Source: Brachybacterium sp. SGAir0954
Lineage (GTDB): Bacteria; Actinomycetota; Actinomycetes; Actinomycetales; Dermabacteraceae
Direction: 5' to 3'
DNA: 64,000 nucleotides
NCBI RefSeq assembly: GCF_005490785.1
Contig: NZ_CP027295.1
Span: 2,728,001 to 2,792,000 of the forward strand
The translations under genes were made by a program, and so were the position numbers. This document shows positions 1-8,548 of this stretch, piece by piece. Each line of letters opens with the position of its first letter. Position 1 is the first letter of the stretch. Under the pieces are notes generated by a model. The model made no database searches. It was given only the letters and a program-made list of their open reading frames with translations, and had not been told where the DNA came from.

Positions 1-19
1 ACCGTCAAGGAGCGTTCCC

Positions 20-190
20 ATGGCAGTGCCCAAGTTCAAGATGTCCCGGGCTCGCACCCGGTCCCGCCGCTCGCAGTGGAAGGCGAACAACGCCGACCTC
101 GTGCAGGTCACCGTCCGCGGCCGCAGCGCCGCCGTGCCGCGTCGCCTGGCCAAGGCCTACCAGCGCGGTCTGCTCTCGATCGACGACTGA
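20..190 (+). CDS. rpmF: 50S ribosomal protein L32
   Basis: A 56-residue basic protein beginning [20 protein letters not shown], the conserved N-terminus of L32, a component of the large ribosomal subunit. The ATG follows an AAGGAG ribosome binding site by a few bases and the gene is complete. It ends in a strong hairpin at 223-255. The zinc-binding cysteines found in some L32 proteins are absent, so this is the zinc-independent form. It runs towards rsmI, which is on the opposite strand, so it is a separate unit from its right-hand neighbours. Confidence 0.97.
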   Translation: MAVPKFKMSRARTRSRRSQWKANNADLVQVTVRGRSAAVPRRLAKAYQRGLLSIDD

Positions 191-222
191 TCGCGGCGGG
201 CCGAGCCCGCAGCGCAGCATCC

Positions 223-255
223 ACGGAGCCCCCGGTCATCGACCGGGGGCTCCGT
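223..255. terminator. Perfect 15-bp hairpin between rpmF and rsmI
   Basis: Arms at 223-237 and 241-255 are exact reverse complements around a 3-base loop. It lies between the convergent 3' ends of rpmF and rsmI and probably terminates both. No T run follows. Confidence 0.85.
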
Positions 256-280
256 CGTGCTCCCCTGCCCTGCGCGCGGA

Positions 281-1123
281 TCAGGCGCGCGCGGCGAGGG
301 CGAGGTCGTAGAGCTCGCGGGAGCTGACGCCCTCCGCCCCGGCGGCGACCGCCTTCGCCGCCTCCTTGAGCCGCTCCCCCGCGGCCGCCCGCTCGAGCAC
401 GACCGGGAGGAGCTCCTCGGCGCTCGCCGCCCGCGGCTCGGCGCCCGCGACGACGATGACGATCTCGCCGAGCACCTCCGTGCCCTCCGCCCAGGCGACG
501 AGCTCGGCGAGCGTCCCCCGGACCACCTCCTCGTAGGTCTTCGTGAGCTCGCGCGCGACCGCCGCGCGCCGCTGCGGCCCGAAGTCCTCCGCCATCGCGG
601 CGAGGGTCGCCGCCGTGCGCCGCGGCGACTCGAAGAACACCATCGTCCGCCGCTCCTCCGCGAGCGGGGCGAAGGTCGCGTGGCGCTTCCCGTCCCGGCG
701 CGGCGGGAAGCCCTCGAAGCTGAAGCGGTCCGGCGCGATCCCGGAGGCCGCGAGCGCGGTCAGCACGGCGGAGGGCCCCGGGATCACCGTGACCCGGTGC
801 CCGGCCTCGACCGCCGCCTGCACGGCGCGGAACCCGGGATCGGAGACGACGGGCATGCCCGCATCGGTGACCACGAGCACCGAGCGGCCCGCCGCGAGCG
901 CCTCGAGCAGCACGTCCGTCCGCTCGGCCTCGTTGTGCTCGTGGTAGCTGAGCACCTTCCCCGTGAGGGTCACCTCGAGGGCGTCGGCGAGACGGTGGAG
1001 GCGACGGGTGTCCTCCGCGGCGATCAGCTCCGCCTGCTCGAGGGCCCGCAGGAGCCGCACGCTCGCGTCGAGCGGGTTGCCGATCGGGGTGGCGGCGAGG
1101 GTGAGGACTCCAGGTTCGAGCAT
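281..1123 (-). CDS. rsmI: 16S rRNA (cytidine(1402)-2'-O)-methyltransferase
   Basis: RsmI methylates the 2'-OH of C1402 in the decoding centre of 16S rRNA using S-adenosylmethionine. The protein has the tetrapyrrole-methylase (SAM-binding) fold: [13 protein letters not shown] at the N-terminus and the SAM loop [14 protein letters not shown] about 100 residues in. I prefer the ATG at 1123 (MLEPGVLTL, 280 aa) over the in-frame ATG at 1132, because a -10-like TAGCAT (minus strand, 1131-1136) ends 7 bases before 1123, which suggests a leaderless mRNA. It is divergent from the mannosyltransferase gene, with only about 60 bases between the two starts. Confidence 0.95.
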   Translation of the reverse strand: MLEPGVLTLAATPIGNPLDASVRLLRALEQAELIAAEDTRRLHRLADALEVTLTGKVLSYHEHNEAERTDVLLEALAAGRSVLVVTDAGMPVVSDPGFRAVQAAVEAGHRVTVIPGPSAVLTALAASGIAPDRFSFEGFPPRRDGKRHATFAPLAEERRTMVFFESPRRTAATLAAMAEDFGPQRRAAVARELTKTYEEVVRGTLAELVAWAEGTEVLGEIVIVVAGAEPRAASAEELLPVVLERAAAGERLKEAAKAVAAGAEGVSSRELYDLALAARA

Positions 1124-1130
1124 GGGGTCC

Positions 1131-1175
1131 ATGCTAGGGCCGGTCCGCAGGTCCCCAGGGGCGATGACCTAGCAT
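1131..1175. promoter_or_regulatory. Compact divergent promoter with mirrored TAGCAT -10 boxes
   Basis: TAGCAT occurs at 1131-1136 on the minus strand, 7 bases before the rsmI ATG (1123), and at 1170-1175 on the plus strand, 6 bases before the mannosyltransferase GTG (1182). The two -10 boxes are about 33 bases apart, so their -35 regions must overlap. Both genes would give leaderless mRNAs. Confidence 0.6.
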
Positions 1176-1181
1176 GTCCGG

Positions 1182-2786
1182 GTGCAGACGGCCCCCGACG
1201 CGCGCCACCGCGCCGACATCGACGACGAGCCCGCCGCCGTGCTCGACTCGTACCGCCGGCGCCTGGGCGCCCCGTCGCTGCCCTTCTCCCGCTGGGCCTG
1301 GGCCGCCGCCTTCGCGGTGTTCGGGCTCGCGCTCGTGCTCCGCCTGTGGGGTCTCGGCTCGATCGGCGAGCTGATCTTCGACGAGACCTACTACGTCAAG
1401 GACGGCTACACGATCACCCAGCAGGGTGTGGAGATGGACTGGCCGGACGAGCCGGACGCCGCCTGGGAGCGCGGGGAGGTCGACACCTACGAGGACACCG
1501 GCGCCTACGTGGTGCATCCGCCCGTCGGCAAATGGGTGATCGGCCTGGGCATGGAGCTGCTCGGGGCCGACAACCCGTGGGGCTGGCGGATCTCCGTGGC
1601 CCTGCTCGGCGCGATCAGTGTGCTCATGGTCGCGCGGATCGGCCGACGCCTGTTCCGCTCGACGACCGTGGGGCTCATCGCCGCGCTCCTGCTCGCCGTG
1701 GACGGCGTCCACCTCGTCGAGTCCCGCACGAGCCTGCTGGACCTCGTGCTCATGTTCTTCGCGCTCGCGGGCTTCGGCGCGCTGCTGATCGACCGCGACC
1801 GGCACCGGGAGCGGATGGCGCAGCTCGCCGCTCGCCTCCACGTCGCCGCGGAGTCCTCCCCCGCGCTCGGCCTGCCGGGCGGCGTGCGTCCCTGGCGGAT
1901 CGTGGGCGGCGTCATGCTCGGCCTCTCGTGCGGCGTGAAGTGGTCCGGGCTCTACTTCCTCGCGGCCTTCGGGATCATGATCGTGCTGTGGGACTGGTGG
2001 ACGCGGCGCGCGATCGGCGAGCGGCGCTGGTTCACGGGTGGCCTCGTGCTCGACGCGGTCCCGGCCTTCCTCTCGACCGTCGGCGTGGCACTGCTGTCCT
2101 ACCTGCTCTCGTGGTCCGGGTGGTTCGCGAGCACCAAGGGCTACGACCGGCAGTGGGCGGCCGAGCAGCCCGGCGGCGGCAGCGGCAACGCCGTGATGGA
2201 CGCCCTGTGGTCCCTGTGGCACTACCACTCCCAGGCCTACGACTTCCACGTCCACCTCGACACCCCGCACCCGTACCAGGCGAACCCGCTGGGCTGGCTG
2301 CTGATGATCCGGCCCACGAACTTCTACTACCGCGGCTACGACTACGGGGAGCACGGCTGCGAGGTGGCACGCTGCGCGTCCCACATCCTCTCCGTCGGCA
2401 ACCCGCTGATCTGGTGGCTCGGCACCCTCGCGATCCTCGCGTGCGTCGTCCTCGCGATCCGCCACCGCGACGGCCGCGCGGCCGCGGCGCTCGCGGGCAT
2501 CGTGGGCGGCTACCTGCCGTGGCTGATGTACATGGACCGCACGATCTTCACCTTCTACACGGTCGCCTTCGAGCCGTGGGTGGTGCTGTGCCTCGCCTAC
2601 GTGCTGGGGCTGCTGCTGGGCCCGCCGGGCGCGGAGAGGGAGAGGCGCCTGGCCGGCGGGCTCTTCGTCGGCTCCCTGCTGACGCTGATCGTCATGGTCT
2701 CCGCGTTCTTCTGGCCGGTCTGGACCGGCCAGGTGATCGACCTCGAGCAGTGGCAGTGGCGCATGTGGCTGCCCTCGTGGACGTGA
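1182..2786 (+). CDS. pmt: Dolichyl-phosphate-mannose--protein mannosyltransferase (Pmt family)
   Basis: A 534-residue polytopic membrane enzyme that transfers mannose from polyprenyl-phosphate-mannose to Ser/Thr of exported proteins; actinobacterial Pmt acts together with Sec export. The first membrane segment (about residues 38-58) is followed by FDETYYVKDGY, holding the conserved Asp-Glu of GT39 enzymes, and HPPVGKW follows near residue 107. Several further hydrophobic segments alternate with loops. Start GTG at 1182 is 6 bases after a TAGCAT -10 box. The gene ends 22 bases before malQ. Confidence 0.92.
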   Translation: MQTAPDARHRADIDDEPAAVLDSYRRRLGAPSLPFSRWAWAAAFAVFGLALVLRLWGLGSIGELIFDETYYVKDGYTITQQGVEMDWPDEPDAAWERGEVDTYEDTGAYVVHPPVGKWVIGLGMELLGADNPWGWRISVALLGAISVLMVARIGRRLFRSTTVGLIAALLLAVDGVHLVESRTSLLDLVLMFFALAGFGALLIDRDRHRERMAQLAARLHVAAESSPALGLPGGVRPWRIVGGVMLGLSCGVKWSGLYFLAAFGIMIVLWDWWTRRAIGERRWFTGGLVLDAVPAFLSTVGVALLSYLLSWSGWFASTKGYDRQWAAEQPGGGSGNAVMDALWSLWHYHSQAYDFHVHLDTPHPYQANPLGWLLMIRPTNFYYRGYDYGEHGCEVARCASHILSVGNPLIWWLGTLAILACVVLAIRHRDGRAAAALAGIVGGYLPWLMYMDRTIFTFYTVAFEPWVVLCLAYVLGLLLGPPGAERERRLAGGLFVGSLLTLIVMVSAFFWPVWTGQVIDLEQWQWRMWLPSWT

Positions 2787-2796
2787 TCCACGCCGC

Positions 2797-2802
2797 TACG
2801 AT
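2797..2802 (+). promoter_or_regulatory. -10 box (TACGAT) for a leaderless malQ transcript
   Basis: TACGAT ends 6 bases before the ATG at 2809 and no Shine-Dalgarno is visible, so the transcript probably starts at or next to the ATG. Confidence 0.5.
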
Positions 2803-2808
2803 GTGCGC

Positions 2809-4929
2809 ATGGCACTGACCTCCTCCGCTCTGCGGGAACTCGCCCGTGACCTCGGCGTCGGCACGGACTACTGGGGATGGGACGGCGTGCGCCGCGACGT
2901 CGCCGACGACACCCTCGTCGCGGTGCTCGCCGGGCTCGGCCACCACGTCGCCGACGATGCGGACCTCGCCGCCGCGCGCGCCGCCCGCGAGGACGCGCCG
3001 TGGGCGCGCACGCTGCCGCCGGCGACCGTGCTGCGGGCCGGCGAGGGCTCCTCGCTCCCCGTGCACGTGGACCACGGCGACGCGGTCACGGTGCGCCTCG
3101 TCCTCGAGGACGGCGACTTCCGCGACCTCGAGCAGACCGAGGACAACACCCCACCGCGCGAGATCGGCGGCCGCCTGCGAGGACGCGCCCGCTTCGCCGT
3201 GCCCGGCGACCTGCCGCTGGGCTGGCACCGCCTCGTCGCGGAGACCCCGCAGGGACGCGAGGAGGCGGATCTCGTCGTCACCCCGCCGCGCGTCACGACG
3301 GCGGACGCCCTCGGCGCGCGCCGCGCCGTCGGCGTGCAGGCCCAGCTGTACTCCGTGCGATCGGACCGCTCCTGGGGCGTGGGCGACCTCGCGGACCTCC
3401 GCGACCTCGCCGCGATCACCGGGGCCCGGCACGGCATGGACTTCCTGCTCGTGAACCCGCTGCACGCCTCCTACCCCACCCCGCCCGTCGAGCCCTCCCC
3501 GTACCTCCCGGTGACCCGGCGCTTCACGAGCCCGCTGTACCTGCGCATCGAGGACGTCCCCGAGTACCGGGACTTGCCCGAGCACGCCCGCCAGCGGATC
3601 GCGCTGGCGCGGGAGCCCGTCGCCGCCTGGAACGATCGCGTCGACCACCTCGAGCGGGACGAGGTGCTGAGCGCGAAGCTCGCCGCCCTCGAGGAGCTCT
3701 TCGCCGCTCCCCGCACCGCGGGACGGCAGGCGCTGCTGGACGCCTACACCGCCCGCGAGGGGCAGGGCCTCGCCGACTTCGCCCTGTGGTCCGCGATCGC
3801 GCAGAGCCTGCGCGGTACGCCCGGGGAGGCGCGGTTGCAGGACCTCGACGAGGAGACGGTGGAGCGGGCGCGCATCGAGCTCGCCGGATCCGTCGCCTTC
3901 CACACCTGGGTGCAGTGGCTGCTGGACGAGCAGCTCGCCGCCGCCCAGGCCGCCGCGCGGGAGGCCGGCATGCGGATCGGCGTCATGCACGACCTCGCCG
4001 TGGGCGTGGAGCAGGTGGGCGCGGACTCCTGGCGGCTGCGGGACGTGCTCTCGAGCGGCCTGTCCGTCGGCGCGCCCGCGGACCAGTACAACCAGCAGGG
4101 CCAGAACTGGCACCAGCCGCCCTGGCACCCCGAGCACCTGCGCGAGGCCGGCTACCGGCCCTGGCGGGACATGCTCCGCTCCCTCATGCGCCATGCCGGC
4201 GCGCTCCGGATCGACCACGTGCTGGGCCTGTTCCGCCTGTGGTGCATCCCCGAGGGGAACGAGGCGGCCGACGGCGCGTACGTGTTCTTCGACCACGAGG
4301 CGATGATCGGGATCCTCGCGCTCGAGGCGGAGCGCTCGGGGACCCTCGTGATCGGCGAGGACCTCGGCACCTTCGAGCCGTGGGTGCGCGAGTACCTCGC
4401 CGGCCGCGGGGTCCTGGGCACCTCGATCCTGTGGTTCGAGCACGAGGACGGCGCTCCCCTGCCGCCCGAGCGGTACCGGCACCTGTGCATGGCCTCGGTG
4501 AACACGCACGACCTGCCGCCGACGGCCGGCTACCTCGCCGGGGACCACGTGGCGCTGCGCCACGAGCTGGGGCTGCTCGAGCGGCCGCTCGAGGAGGAGC
4601 GGCGGATCGACGCCGAGGCCCGCGACCGGGTGCTCGACGTGCTCCGTGCGGAGGGCCTGCTCGCCCCCGGCGCGAGCACCGAGGAGACGGTGATCGCCCT
4701 GCACCGCCATCTCGCGCGGACGCCCTCGCTGCTGCTGGGCGTCTCGCTCGTGGACTGCGTGGGCGAGCGGCGCATCCAGAACCAGCCGGGCACGGACGAG
4801 GAGTACCCCAACTGGCGGATCCCGCTCGCCGATCCGTCGCTGCGGCCCGTGACCGTGGACGACCTGGCGGAGGACCCGCGCACGGCCCGCCTGCTGCAGG
4901 CCGTGCGGGAGGAGATCAGCCGGCGGTGA
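2809..4929 (+). CDS. malQ: 4-alpha-glucanotransferase (amylomaltase)
   Basis: MalQ moves alpha-1,4-glucan chains between acceptors during maltodextrin and glycogen metabolism in the cytosol. The 706-residue GH77 protein has the catalytic elements in order: [12 protein letters not shown] (nucleophile Asp), GEDLGT (acid/base Glu) and NTHDLPP near the C-terminal part of the barrel. A long N-terminal extension before the barrel is usual for actinobacterial MalQ. I chose the ATG at 2809 rather than the GTG at 2803 because of its distance from the TACGAT box. Its last 14 bases overlap the 3' end of luxS on the other strand. Confidence 0.96.
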   Translation: MALTSSALRELARDLGVGTDYWGWDGVRRDVADDTLVAVLAGLGHHVADDADLAAARAAREDAPWARTLPPATVLRAGEGSSLPVHVDHGDAVTVRLVLEDGDFRDLEQTEDNTPPREIGGRLRGRARFAVPGDLPLGWHRLVAETPQGREEADLVVTPPRVTTADALGARRAVGVQAQLYSVRSDRSWGVGDLADLRDLAAITGARHGMDFLLVNPLHASYPTPPVEPSPYLPVTRRFTSPLYLRIEDVPEYRDLPEHARQRIALAREPVAAWNDRVDHLERDEVLSAKLAALEELFAAPRTAGRQALLDAYTAREGQGLADFALWSAIAQSLRGTPGEARLQDLDEETVERARIELAGSVAFHTWVQWLLDEQLAAAQAAAREAGMRIGVMHDLAVGVEQVGADSWRLRDVLSSGLSVGAPADQYNQQGQNWHQPPWHPEHLREAGYRPWRDMLRSLMRHAGALRIDHVLGLFRLWCIPEGNEAADGAYVFFDHEAMIGILALEAERSGTLVIGEDLGTFEPWVREYLAGRGVLGTSILWFEHEDGAPLPPERYRHLCMASVNTHDLPPTAGYLAGDHVALRHELGLLERPLEEERRIDAEARDRVLDVLRAEGLLAPGASTEETVIALHRHLARTPSLLLGVSLVDCVGERRIQNQPGTDEEYPNWRIPLADPSLRPVTVDDLAEDPRTARLLQAVREEISRR

Positions 4930-5407
4930 CGGTGCCCCACTCGGCGCGACGGTCGAGGAACGCCCGGGCCGCCCGCTGCGCGCCCTCGAGCGTGTGGTGG
5001 GCGCCCCAGCCGCACTGGACCTCGTTCGCGGCGGGCACCTCGGTCGCCGTGAGCACGTCCTCGAGGGTCGCCGCGAGCACGGGGGCGAGGTCCTCGGCGG
5101 TGTGGGCGCCGGAGAGAAGCGCGTAGAAGCCGGTGCGGCAGCCCATCGGGGACACGTCGATGACGTCGCCGGTGTGGTCGCGCATGTGCTCGGCCATGAG
5201 GTGCTCGAGCGAGTGGACCGTCTCGGAGTCGAGGTGGTCGACGTTGGGCTGCGTGAAGCGGAGGTCGAACTTCGTCAGCACGTCCCCGCCGGGGAGCACC
5301 TTGCGGTCGGCGATGCGCACGTAGGGCGCGGCCACGGTGCGGTGGTCGAGGTTGAAGCTCTCGACGTTCATGCGGGACTGCTCGTCGGGCGTGGTCTGCT
5401 CGGTCAT
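4916..5407 (-). CDS. luxS: S-ribosylhomocysteine lyase
   Basis: LuxS cleaves S-ribosylhomocysteine to homocysteine and DPD, the precursor of autoinducer-2, as part of the activated methyl cycle. The 163-residue protein shows the metal-binding [10 protein letters not shown] segment (HxxEH), the catalytic Cys in GCRTGFY and a downstream CGWG that supplies another metal ligand region. The start [10 protein letters not shown] is chosen because a GGACCCGAC-type leader precedes it; an internal Met 12 residues later starts the conserved core. It is convergent with malQ and overlaps it by 14 bases. The next gene upstream on this strand begins at 5999. Confidence 0.96.
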   Translation of the reverse strand: MTEQTTPDEQSRMNVESFNLDHRTVAAPYVRIADRKVLPGGDVLTKFDLRFTQPNVDHLDSETVHSLEHLMAEHMRDHTGDVIDVSPMGCRTGFYALLSGAHTAEDLAPVLAATLEDVLTATEVPAANEVQCGWGAHHTLEGAQRAARAFLDRRAEWGTVTAG

Positions 5408-5450
5408 GTCGGGTCCTTTCCGGGCCTTCTCGGGGTCGGTTCTGCGGGGC

Positions 5451-5999
5451 TCATCGGCTGGAGCGGGAGGTGCGCCCGCGGACGACCCCCACGAACTCCT
5501 GGCGCAGCTCGTCGTCGGCGGCGCGCGGCCACACCAGGGCGATCCGGGTGGGCTCGGCGTCCACGAGCGGGATCTGCCGCGTGTCCTTGCGATGGTGCAG
5601 GCGGGCGAGGGAGAGCGGCAGTCGCGTGAAGCCGACGCCCGTGGCGACGACGGCGACGCGGTCCGCGGCGTCGTCCTCGTGGGCGGCGGGGATCTCGGTC
5701 TCCCCCTCGAGATCCGCGAGGGAGATCTCCTCGTGCAGGCTGAGGACGTTCTCGTCGCCCACGACGATCGCCGGGCGCTCCTCCCACAGGGCGACGACGT
5801 GGAGATCCTCCGCCGCGTCGAGCGGGAGCCGCACGAAGCACATGTCCACCTCGCCCTCGGCGAGCGCGCGGCGCTGCCCCGAGAGCGGCACGGGCACCAC
5901 CTCGAGGTAGGCGGCACGGCGCCCGGTCCTCCAGCGGCGCACGAAGCGGTCGGGTTCGACGCCGGGCACGAAGCCGACGCGCAGCACGGGGCGGGTCAT
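5451..5999 (-). CDS. LysR-type effector-binding domain protein lacking a DNA-binding domain
   Basis: A 182-residue protein beginning [19 protein letters not shown], which resembles the periplasmic-binding-like effector domain of LysR regulators, with [17 protein letters not shown] in the middle. There is no winged-helix region before it and only 41 bases separate it from the next gene, so the absence of an HTH is not explained by a nearby frameshift. Stand-alone proteins of this kind are known in Actinobacteria. It lies 43 bases upstream of luxS on the same strand. A TACCCT box (6006-6011) ends 6 bases before the ATG. Confidence 0.8.
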   Translation of the reverse strand: MTRPVLRVGFVPGVEPDRFVRRWRTGRRAAYLEVVPVPLSGQRRALAEGEVDMCFVRLPLDAAEDLHVVALWEERPAIVVGDENVLSLHEEISLADLEGETEIPAAHEDDAADRVAVVATGVGFTRLPLSLARLHHRKDTRQIPLVDAEPTRIALVWPRAADDELRQEFVGVVRGRTSRSSR

Positions 6000-6005
6000 G
6001 TCCCC

Positions 6006-6011
6006 AGGGTA
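6006..6011 (-). promoter_or_regulatory. -10 box (TACCCT) before the LysR-domain gene
   Basis: Minus-strand TACCCT lies 6 bases before the ATG at 5999, consistent with a leaderless transcript that could continue into luxS. Confidence 0.45.
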
Positions 6012-6040
6012 CGGCGCGCCGCGGCAGGCCGGGGCGAGGG

Positions 6041-6859
6041 TCAGAGGCCGGCAGGGTCCGGGAGCGCGGCCGCCAGCAGGGCCTCGAGGCCGCTCGCCCC
6101 GAGCTCGCGCACCTCGACGCGCTCCCCGGCGTCCTGCGGGGTGTCCATGGCGAGCACGGCATCGGCCGTCGCGACGACGGTCAGCTGGGAGCTGGTCCCG
6201 CCGTCGGCCGAGGTGACGACGGTCAGCGCGCGGGCGTCCTGCAGCCGCCGCGAGATCTCCGTGCTCCCCGCGTCGAGCTCGGCGGCGGTCGCGGTCGCGG
6301 TCGCACCGTCGGCCTCGCCCGCGACCTGGTCGGCGTCGACGTACCGGGCGAGCCGTCCCGGGACGGCCTCCCGGGCAGGGAGGCTGAAGTGGTGGAAGCC
6401 GTCGGCGGTGATGAGCTCCTCGAGGACGCCGCCGTGGGGATGGAGCGAGAGCAGCAGCGAGGTGGTCTGGTCCGCGACGCGCCGCGTGAGGTGCACGAGG
6501 GCGAGCGGGGAGGTGCGCAGGGTGAGGAGACCGGCGAGGGTGCGGTCCAGCTGCGCGGCGCGCCGGGGCTCCGCTCCGGTCGCGAGGTCCTCGCCCTCGT
6601 TCTCACGACCCTCGTCGGTCAGCTGCACCAGGCCGCGGGCCACCAGGGAGCGCAGGGCGATCGCGGCGGCGGCGCCGCGCTCGAGCTCGGACTCGTCGAG
6701 GAAGGGGGTGCCGGCGAGCGCCGCGGCCTCGGCTCCGGCGAGGGCGGTGAGCTCCTCGTCCGTGAGGACGGCGAGGACGGCGGGGTCCTCGCTCGCCGTC
6801 GAGAGCAGCTCGTAGGCGGCGGCGGCATCGCGCTCGGTGCGCAGGGACTGCTGGGGCAT
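6041..6859 (-). CDS. Hypothetical protein, possibly EspG-like secretion chaperone
   Basis: 272 residues, soluble, with no signal peptide or clear membrane segment. The N-terminal part has LTDEELTAL followed by an Ala-rich helix and RSLVARGLVQ, then a middle section around LAGLLTLRTSPLALVHLTRR. This order resembles the N-terminal half of EspG-type chaperones that hold WXG100/PPE substrates of ESX (type VII) systems, but I see no decisive motif, so this is only a hypothesis. It lies directly downstream of a WXG100-like gene on the same strand, 58 bases away, and has its own TAGGAT box (6866-6871) 6 bases before the ATG. A cytosolic unknown is the conservative call. Confidence 0.7.
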   Translation of the reverse strand: MPQQSLRTERDAAAAYELLSTASEDPAVLAVLTDEELTALAGAEAAALAGTPFLDESELERGAAAAIALRSLVARGLVQLTDEGRENEGEDLATGAEPRRAAQLDRTLAGLLTLRTSPLALVHLTRRVADQTTSLLLSLHPHGGVLEELITADGFHHFSLPAREAVPGRLARYVDADQVAGEADGATATATAAELDAGSTEISRRLQDARALTVVTSADGGTSSQLTVVATADAVLAMDTPQDAGERVEVRELGASGLEALLAAALPDPAGL

Positions 6860-6865
6860 GGCTCG

Positions 6866-6871
6866 ATCCTA
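6866..6871 (-). promoter_or_regulatory. -10 box (TAGGAT) for the 272-aa protein
   Basis: Minus-strand TAGGAT lies 6 bases before the ATG at 6859. It suggests an internal leaderless promoter in addition to any read-through from the WXG100-like gene. Confidence 0.5.
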
Positions 6872-6917
6872 GGGTCAGGGGGCGGTGCGGGGACAGGGGA
6901 CGGTGATCGGAGCGGCG

Positions 6918-7961
6918 TCAGAACCCGAAGGCGTCGCCGACCTTGCCGATCCCGTCGCTGACGGCGGAGCCGACGTCGCTGACGGTGTTCTTCACGGACT
7001 CCGCCGCGTTGCCGACGGCATCGCTCACGGTGCTCGCCGCATCGCTCACGGCACCGGTCGTGGCGTTCCACGCGTCGCCCACCGCCCCCGTGATCCCGTC
7101 CCAGTTCTCGTGGACGAGCTTGCCGACGTCCATGCCGATCGAGACGACGCCGAGCCCCGCGCCGATCGCGCCGACGATCGGCGCGGCGGGCCCGGTGAAC
7201 GGGGCGATCGCGAGCAGGGTGCCGCCCGCGGCGCCGATGCCGCCGCTCCAGCGGTCGTAGGCGTTGTCCGCGGTGAAGGCCTGGTGGAGGCCGAAGCCGA
7301 TGTCGACGAAGGGCAGCGCCTTGCCGAGCAGCTTGCCGCCGGTCTTGAGGAACGGGGCGACGTCGTCGAGCTTGTTCAGCCACTTCGCCGGTTCGAACCT
7401 GCCGATCGAGGAGGGAAGGCCGAGCTTGCCGAGGAGGTTCTCCGCGGCCTTCTGCCAGCCCTTGCCGCCGTTGAAGAGCTCGTCGAGGTACGAGGCCCTC
7501 CACAGCTTCTGCAGTCCCGCCTCGGCGAGGTGCGCGAACTCGTCCGCCGCGGTGGGGATCCGCTTGAGGAAGTCGAGCAGCTGGGCGCCCTTCTTGTAGA
7601 GGGACTGCCCCTTGCGCAGGAGGTCCTTGAGGAAGGAGAACGGGCCGGATCCCTCCTCGCCGTTCCCGCCGCCTCTCCCGGCGCCGGCGTCCTGCCCGGA
7701 GGCGGTGTCCTGCTCCTCCGCCTGCGCGTCGAGGTCCGCACCGCGCCGGCTCAGCTCCTCGCCCCGCTGCGAGAGCTGCGCGGCGGTGCTCCCCTTCCAC
7801 TGCGCGCGGAACGCGTCGGCGTCCGGGCCCTGCCACGCCGACTCGTCCATGACCAGCGGCTCGAGCGACTCGCGCAGCTCCATGAGCCGCTGCGCCCGCT
7901 CGCGCAGCACGCCCGCGTGCTCCCGCAGCCGATCGGTGTCCGCACCGAAGAACCCGCTCAT
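6918..7961 (-). CDS. WXG100-like protein with long hydrophobic C-terminal region
   Basis: 347 residues. Residues 1-85 form a helix-turn-helix hairpin typical of WXG100 proteins, with W43-Q44-G45 and F51 in the turn (SAWQGPDADAF). A Gly-rich linker follows (about 88-106), then a helical middle part, a glycine-zipper-like hydrophobic stretch at about 240-280, and a C-terminal tail of repeated SDA/VSD units ending in GDAFGF. The domain order is that of a large type VII secretion substrate rather than a 100-residue EsxA. The start at 7961 (MSGFFGAD) follows a GGGAGCGGG ribosome binding site. No EccC/EssC or other secretion gene is in the window, and no toxin catalytic motif is recognisable. Confidence 0.82.
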   Translation of the reverse strand: MSGFFGADTDRLREHAGVLRERAQRLMELRESLEPLVMDESAWQGPDADAFRAQWKGSTAAQLSQRGEELSRRGADLDAQAEEQDTASGQDAGAGRGGGNGEEGSGPFSFLKDLLRKGQSLYKKGAQLLDFLKRIPTAADEFAHLAEAGLQKLWRASYLDELFNGGKGWQKAAENLLGKLGLPSSIGRFEPAKWLNKLDDVAPFLKTGGKLLGKALPFVDIGFGLHQAFTADNAYDRWSGGIGAAGGTLLAIAPFTGPAAPIVGAIGAGLGVVSIGMDVGKLVHENWDGITGAVGDAWNATTGAVSDAASTVSDAVGNAAESVKNTVSDVGSAVSDGIGKVGDAFGF

Positions 7962-8093
7962 CCCGCTCCCCTTCCGAACCGCTCGGCCCGAGGGCGAGGA
8001 GCGGCGTGTCCGTGTCGAGGTCGACCGTAGCGACCCTCCGGCCGTGCGCCCATGGGGAGGACTCCCCATGGGCGCCCTCCTCCTCACCCCTCC

Positions 8094-8099
8094 TACGAT
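8094..8099 (+). promoter_or_regulatory. -10 box (TACGAT) for the PH-like protein
   Basis: TACGAT ends 7 bases before the ATG at 8107, with no ribosome binding site, so the mRNA is probably leaderless. The interval to 7961 also holds the promoter region of the divergent WXG100-like gene. Confidence 0.5.
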
Positions 8100-8106
8100 G
8101 GGCGCC

Positions 8107-8514
8107 ATGGCCTCGACACCCGCCTCCATGTCCTATGCCACCGCCCTGGTGAGGAACGAGCTGTTCGCCTCGCCCGGTCTCCAGCGCGACGTGCCGAAGG
8201 TCCTCGACCCCGAGGAGCAGGTGCTGCTCGCCCTCCCGGGCGTCGCCGGGGACTTCCCCGACGTGCTCGTCGTGACCGCGCGCCGGCTGCTCGTGGTGAA
8301 GGTGACCGGGGGCCTGATGGGCGCGAAGGTCAAGCGCGAGGTGCCGGCGCCCGCGGTCACGCGGGTGAGCTACCGGGCGGGGGCGTTCTCCCGGGTGAAG
8401 CTCGCCGTGCAGGGGCGGCGCGACCTCGCGTTCATGCCGCACCGCAAGGCGGACGCGGAGCGCTTCGCCGGCGAGCTCGCGCATCTCCTGCGCACGGGCG
8501 AGCTGCCTGCCTGA
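8107..8514 (+). CDS. Small PH-domain-like protein
   Basis: 135 residues. After a short N-terminal helix (YATALVRNELFASP) comes a beta-rich core with VLLALPGVAGDF, VLVVTARRLLVVKV and repeated basic strands, a pattern seen in bacterial PH-like (YokE/SHOCT-associated) domains, followed by a C-terminal helix. No signal peptide or membrane segment is visible, so it is probably cytosolic and may sense or bind a partner at the membrane. It is divergent from the WXG100-like gene. The fold call comes from the pattern only. Confidence 0.72.
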   Translation: MASTPASMSYATALVRNELFASPGLQRDVPKVLDPEEQVLLALPGVAGDFPDVLVVTARRLLVVKVTGGLMGAKVKREVPAPAVTRVSYRAGAFSRVKLAVQGRRDLAFMPHRKADAERFAGELAHLLRTGELPA

Positions 8515-8548
8515 CGCCCGCGGCGGCACGATCCCGCCCTGGCGGGCA

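Noticed and set aside
257..2818. Very long open frame on the plus strand across rsmI and the mannosyltransferase
   Set aside because: It has no recognisable domains and is rich in Arg/Gly/Pro, as expected for a shadow frame in high-GC DNA opposite or beside real genes.
5451..6040. Frameshifted LysR regulator with a lost HTH
   Set aside because: Only 41 bases separate the gene from its upstream neighbour, which is a different intact gene; there is no space for an HTH remnant.
6041..8514. Possible contact-dependent toxin/immunity locus
   Set aside because: The WXG100-like protein has no recognisable toxin domain at its C-terminus and the neighbour does not look like an immunity protein, so I do not call a toxin system.
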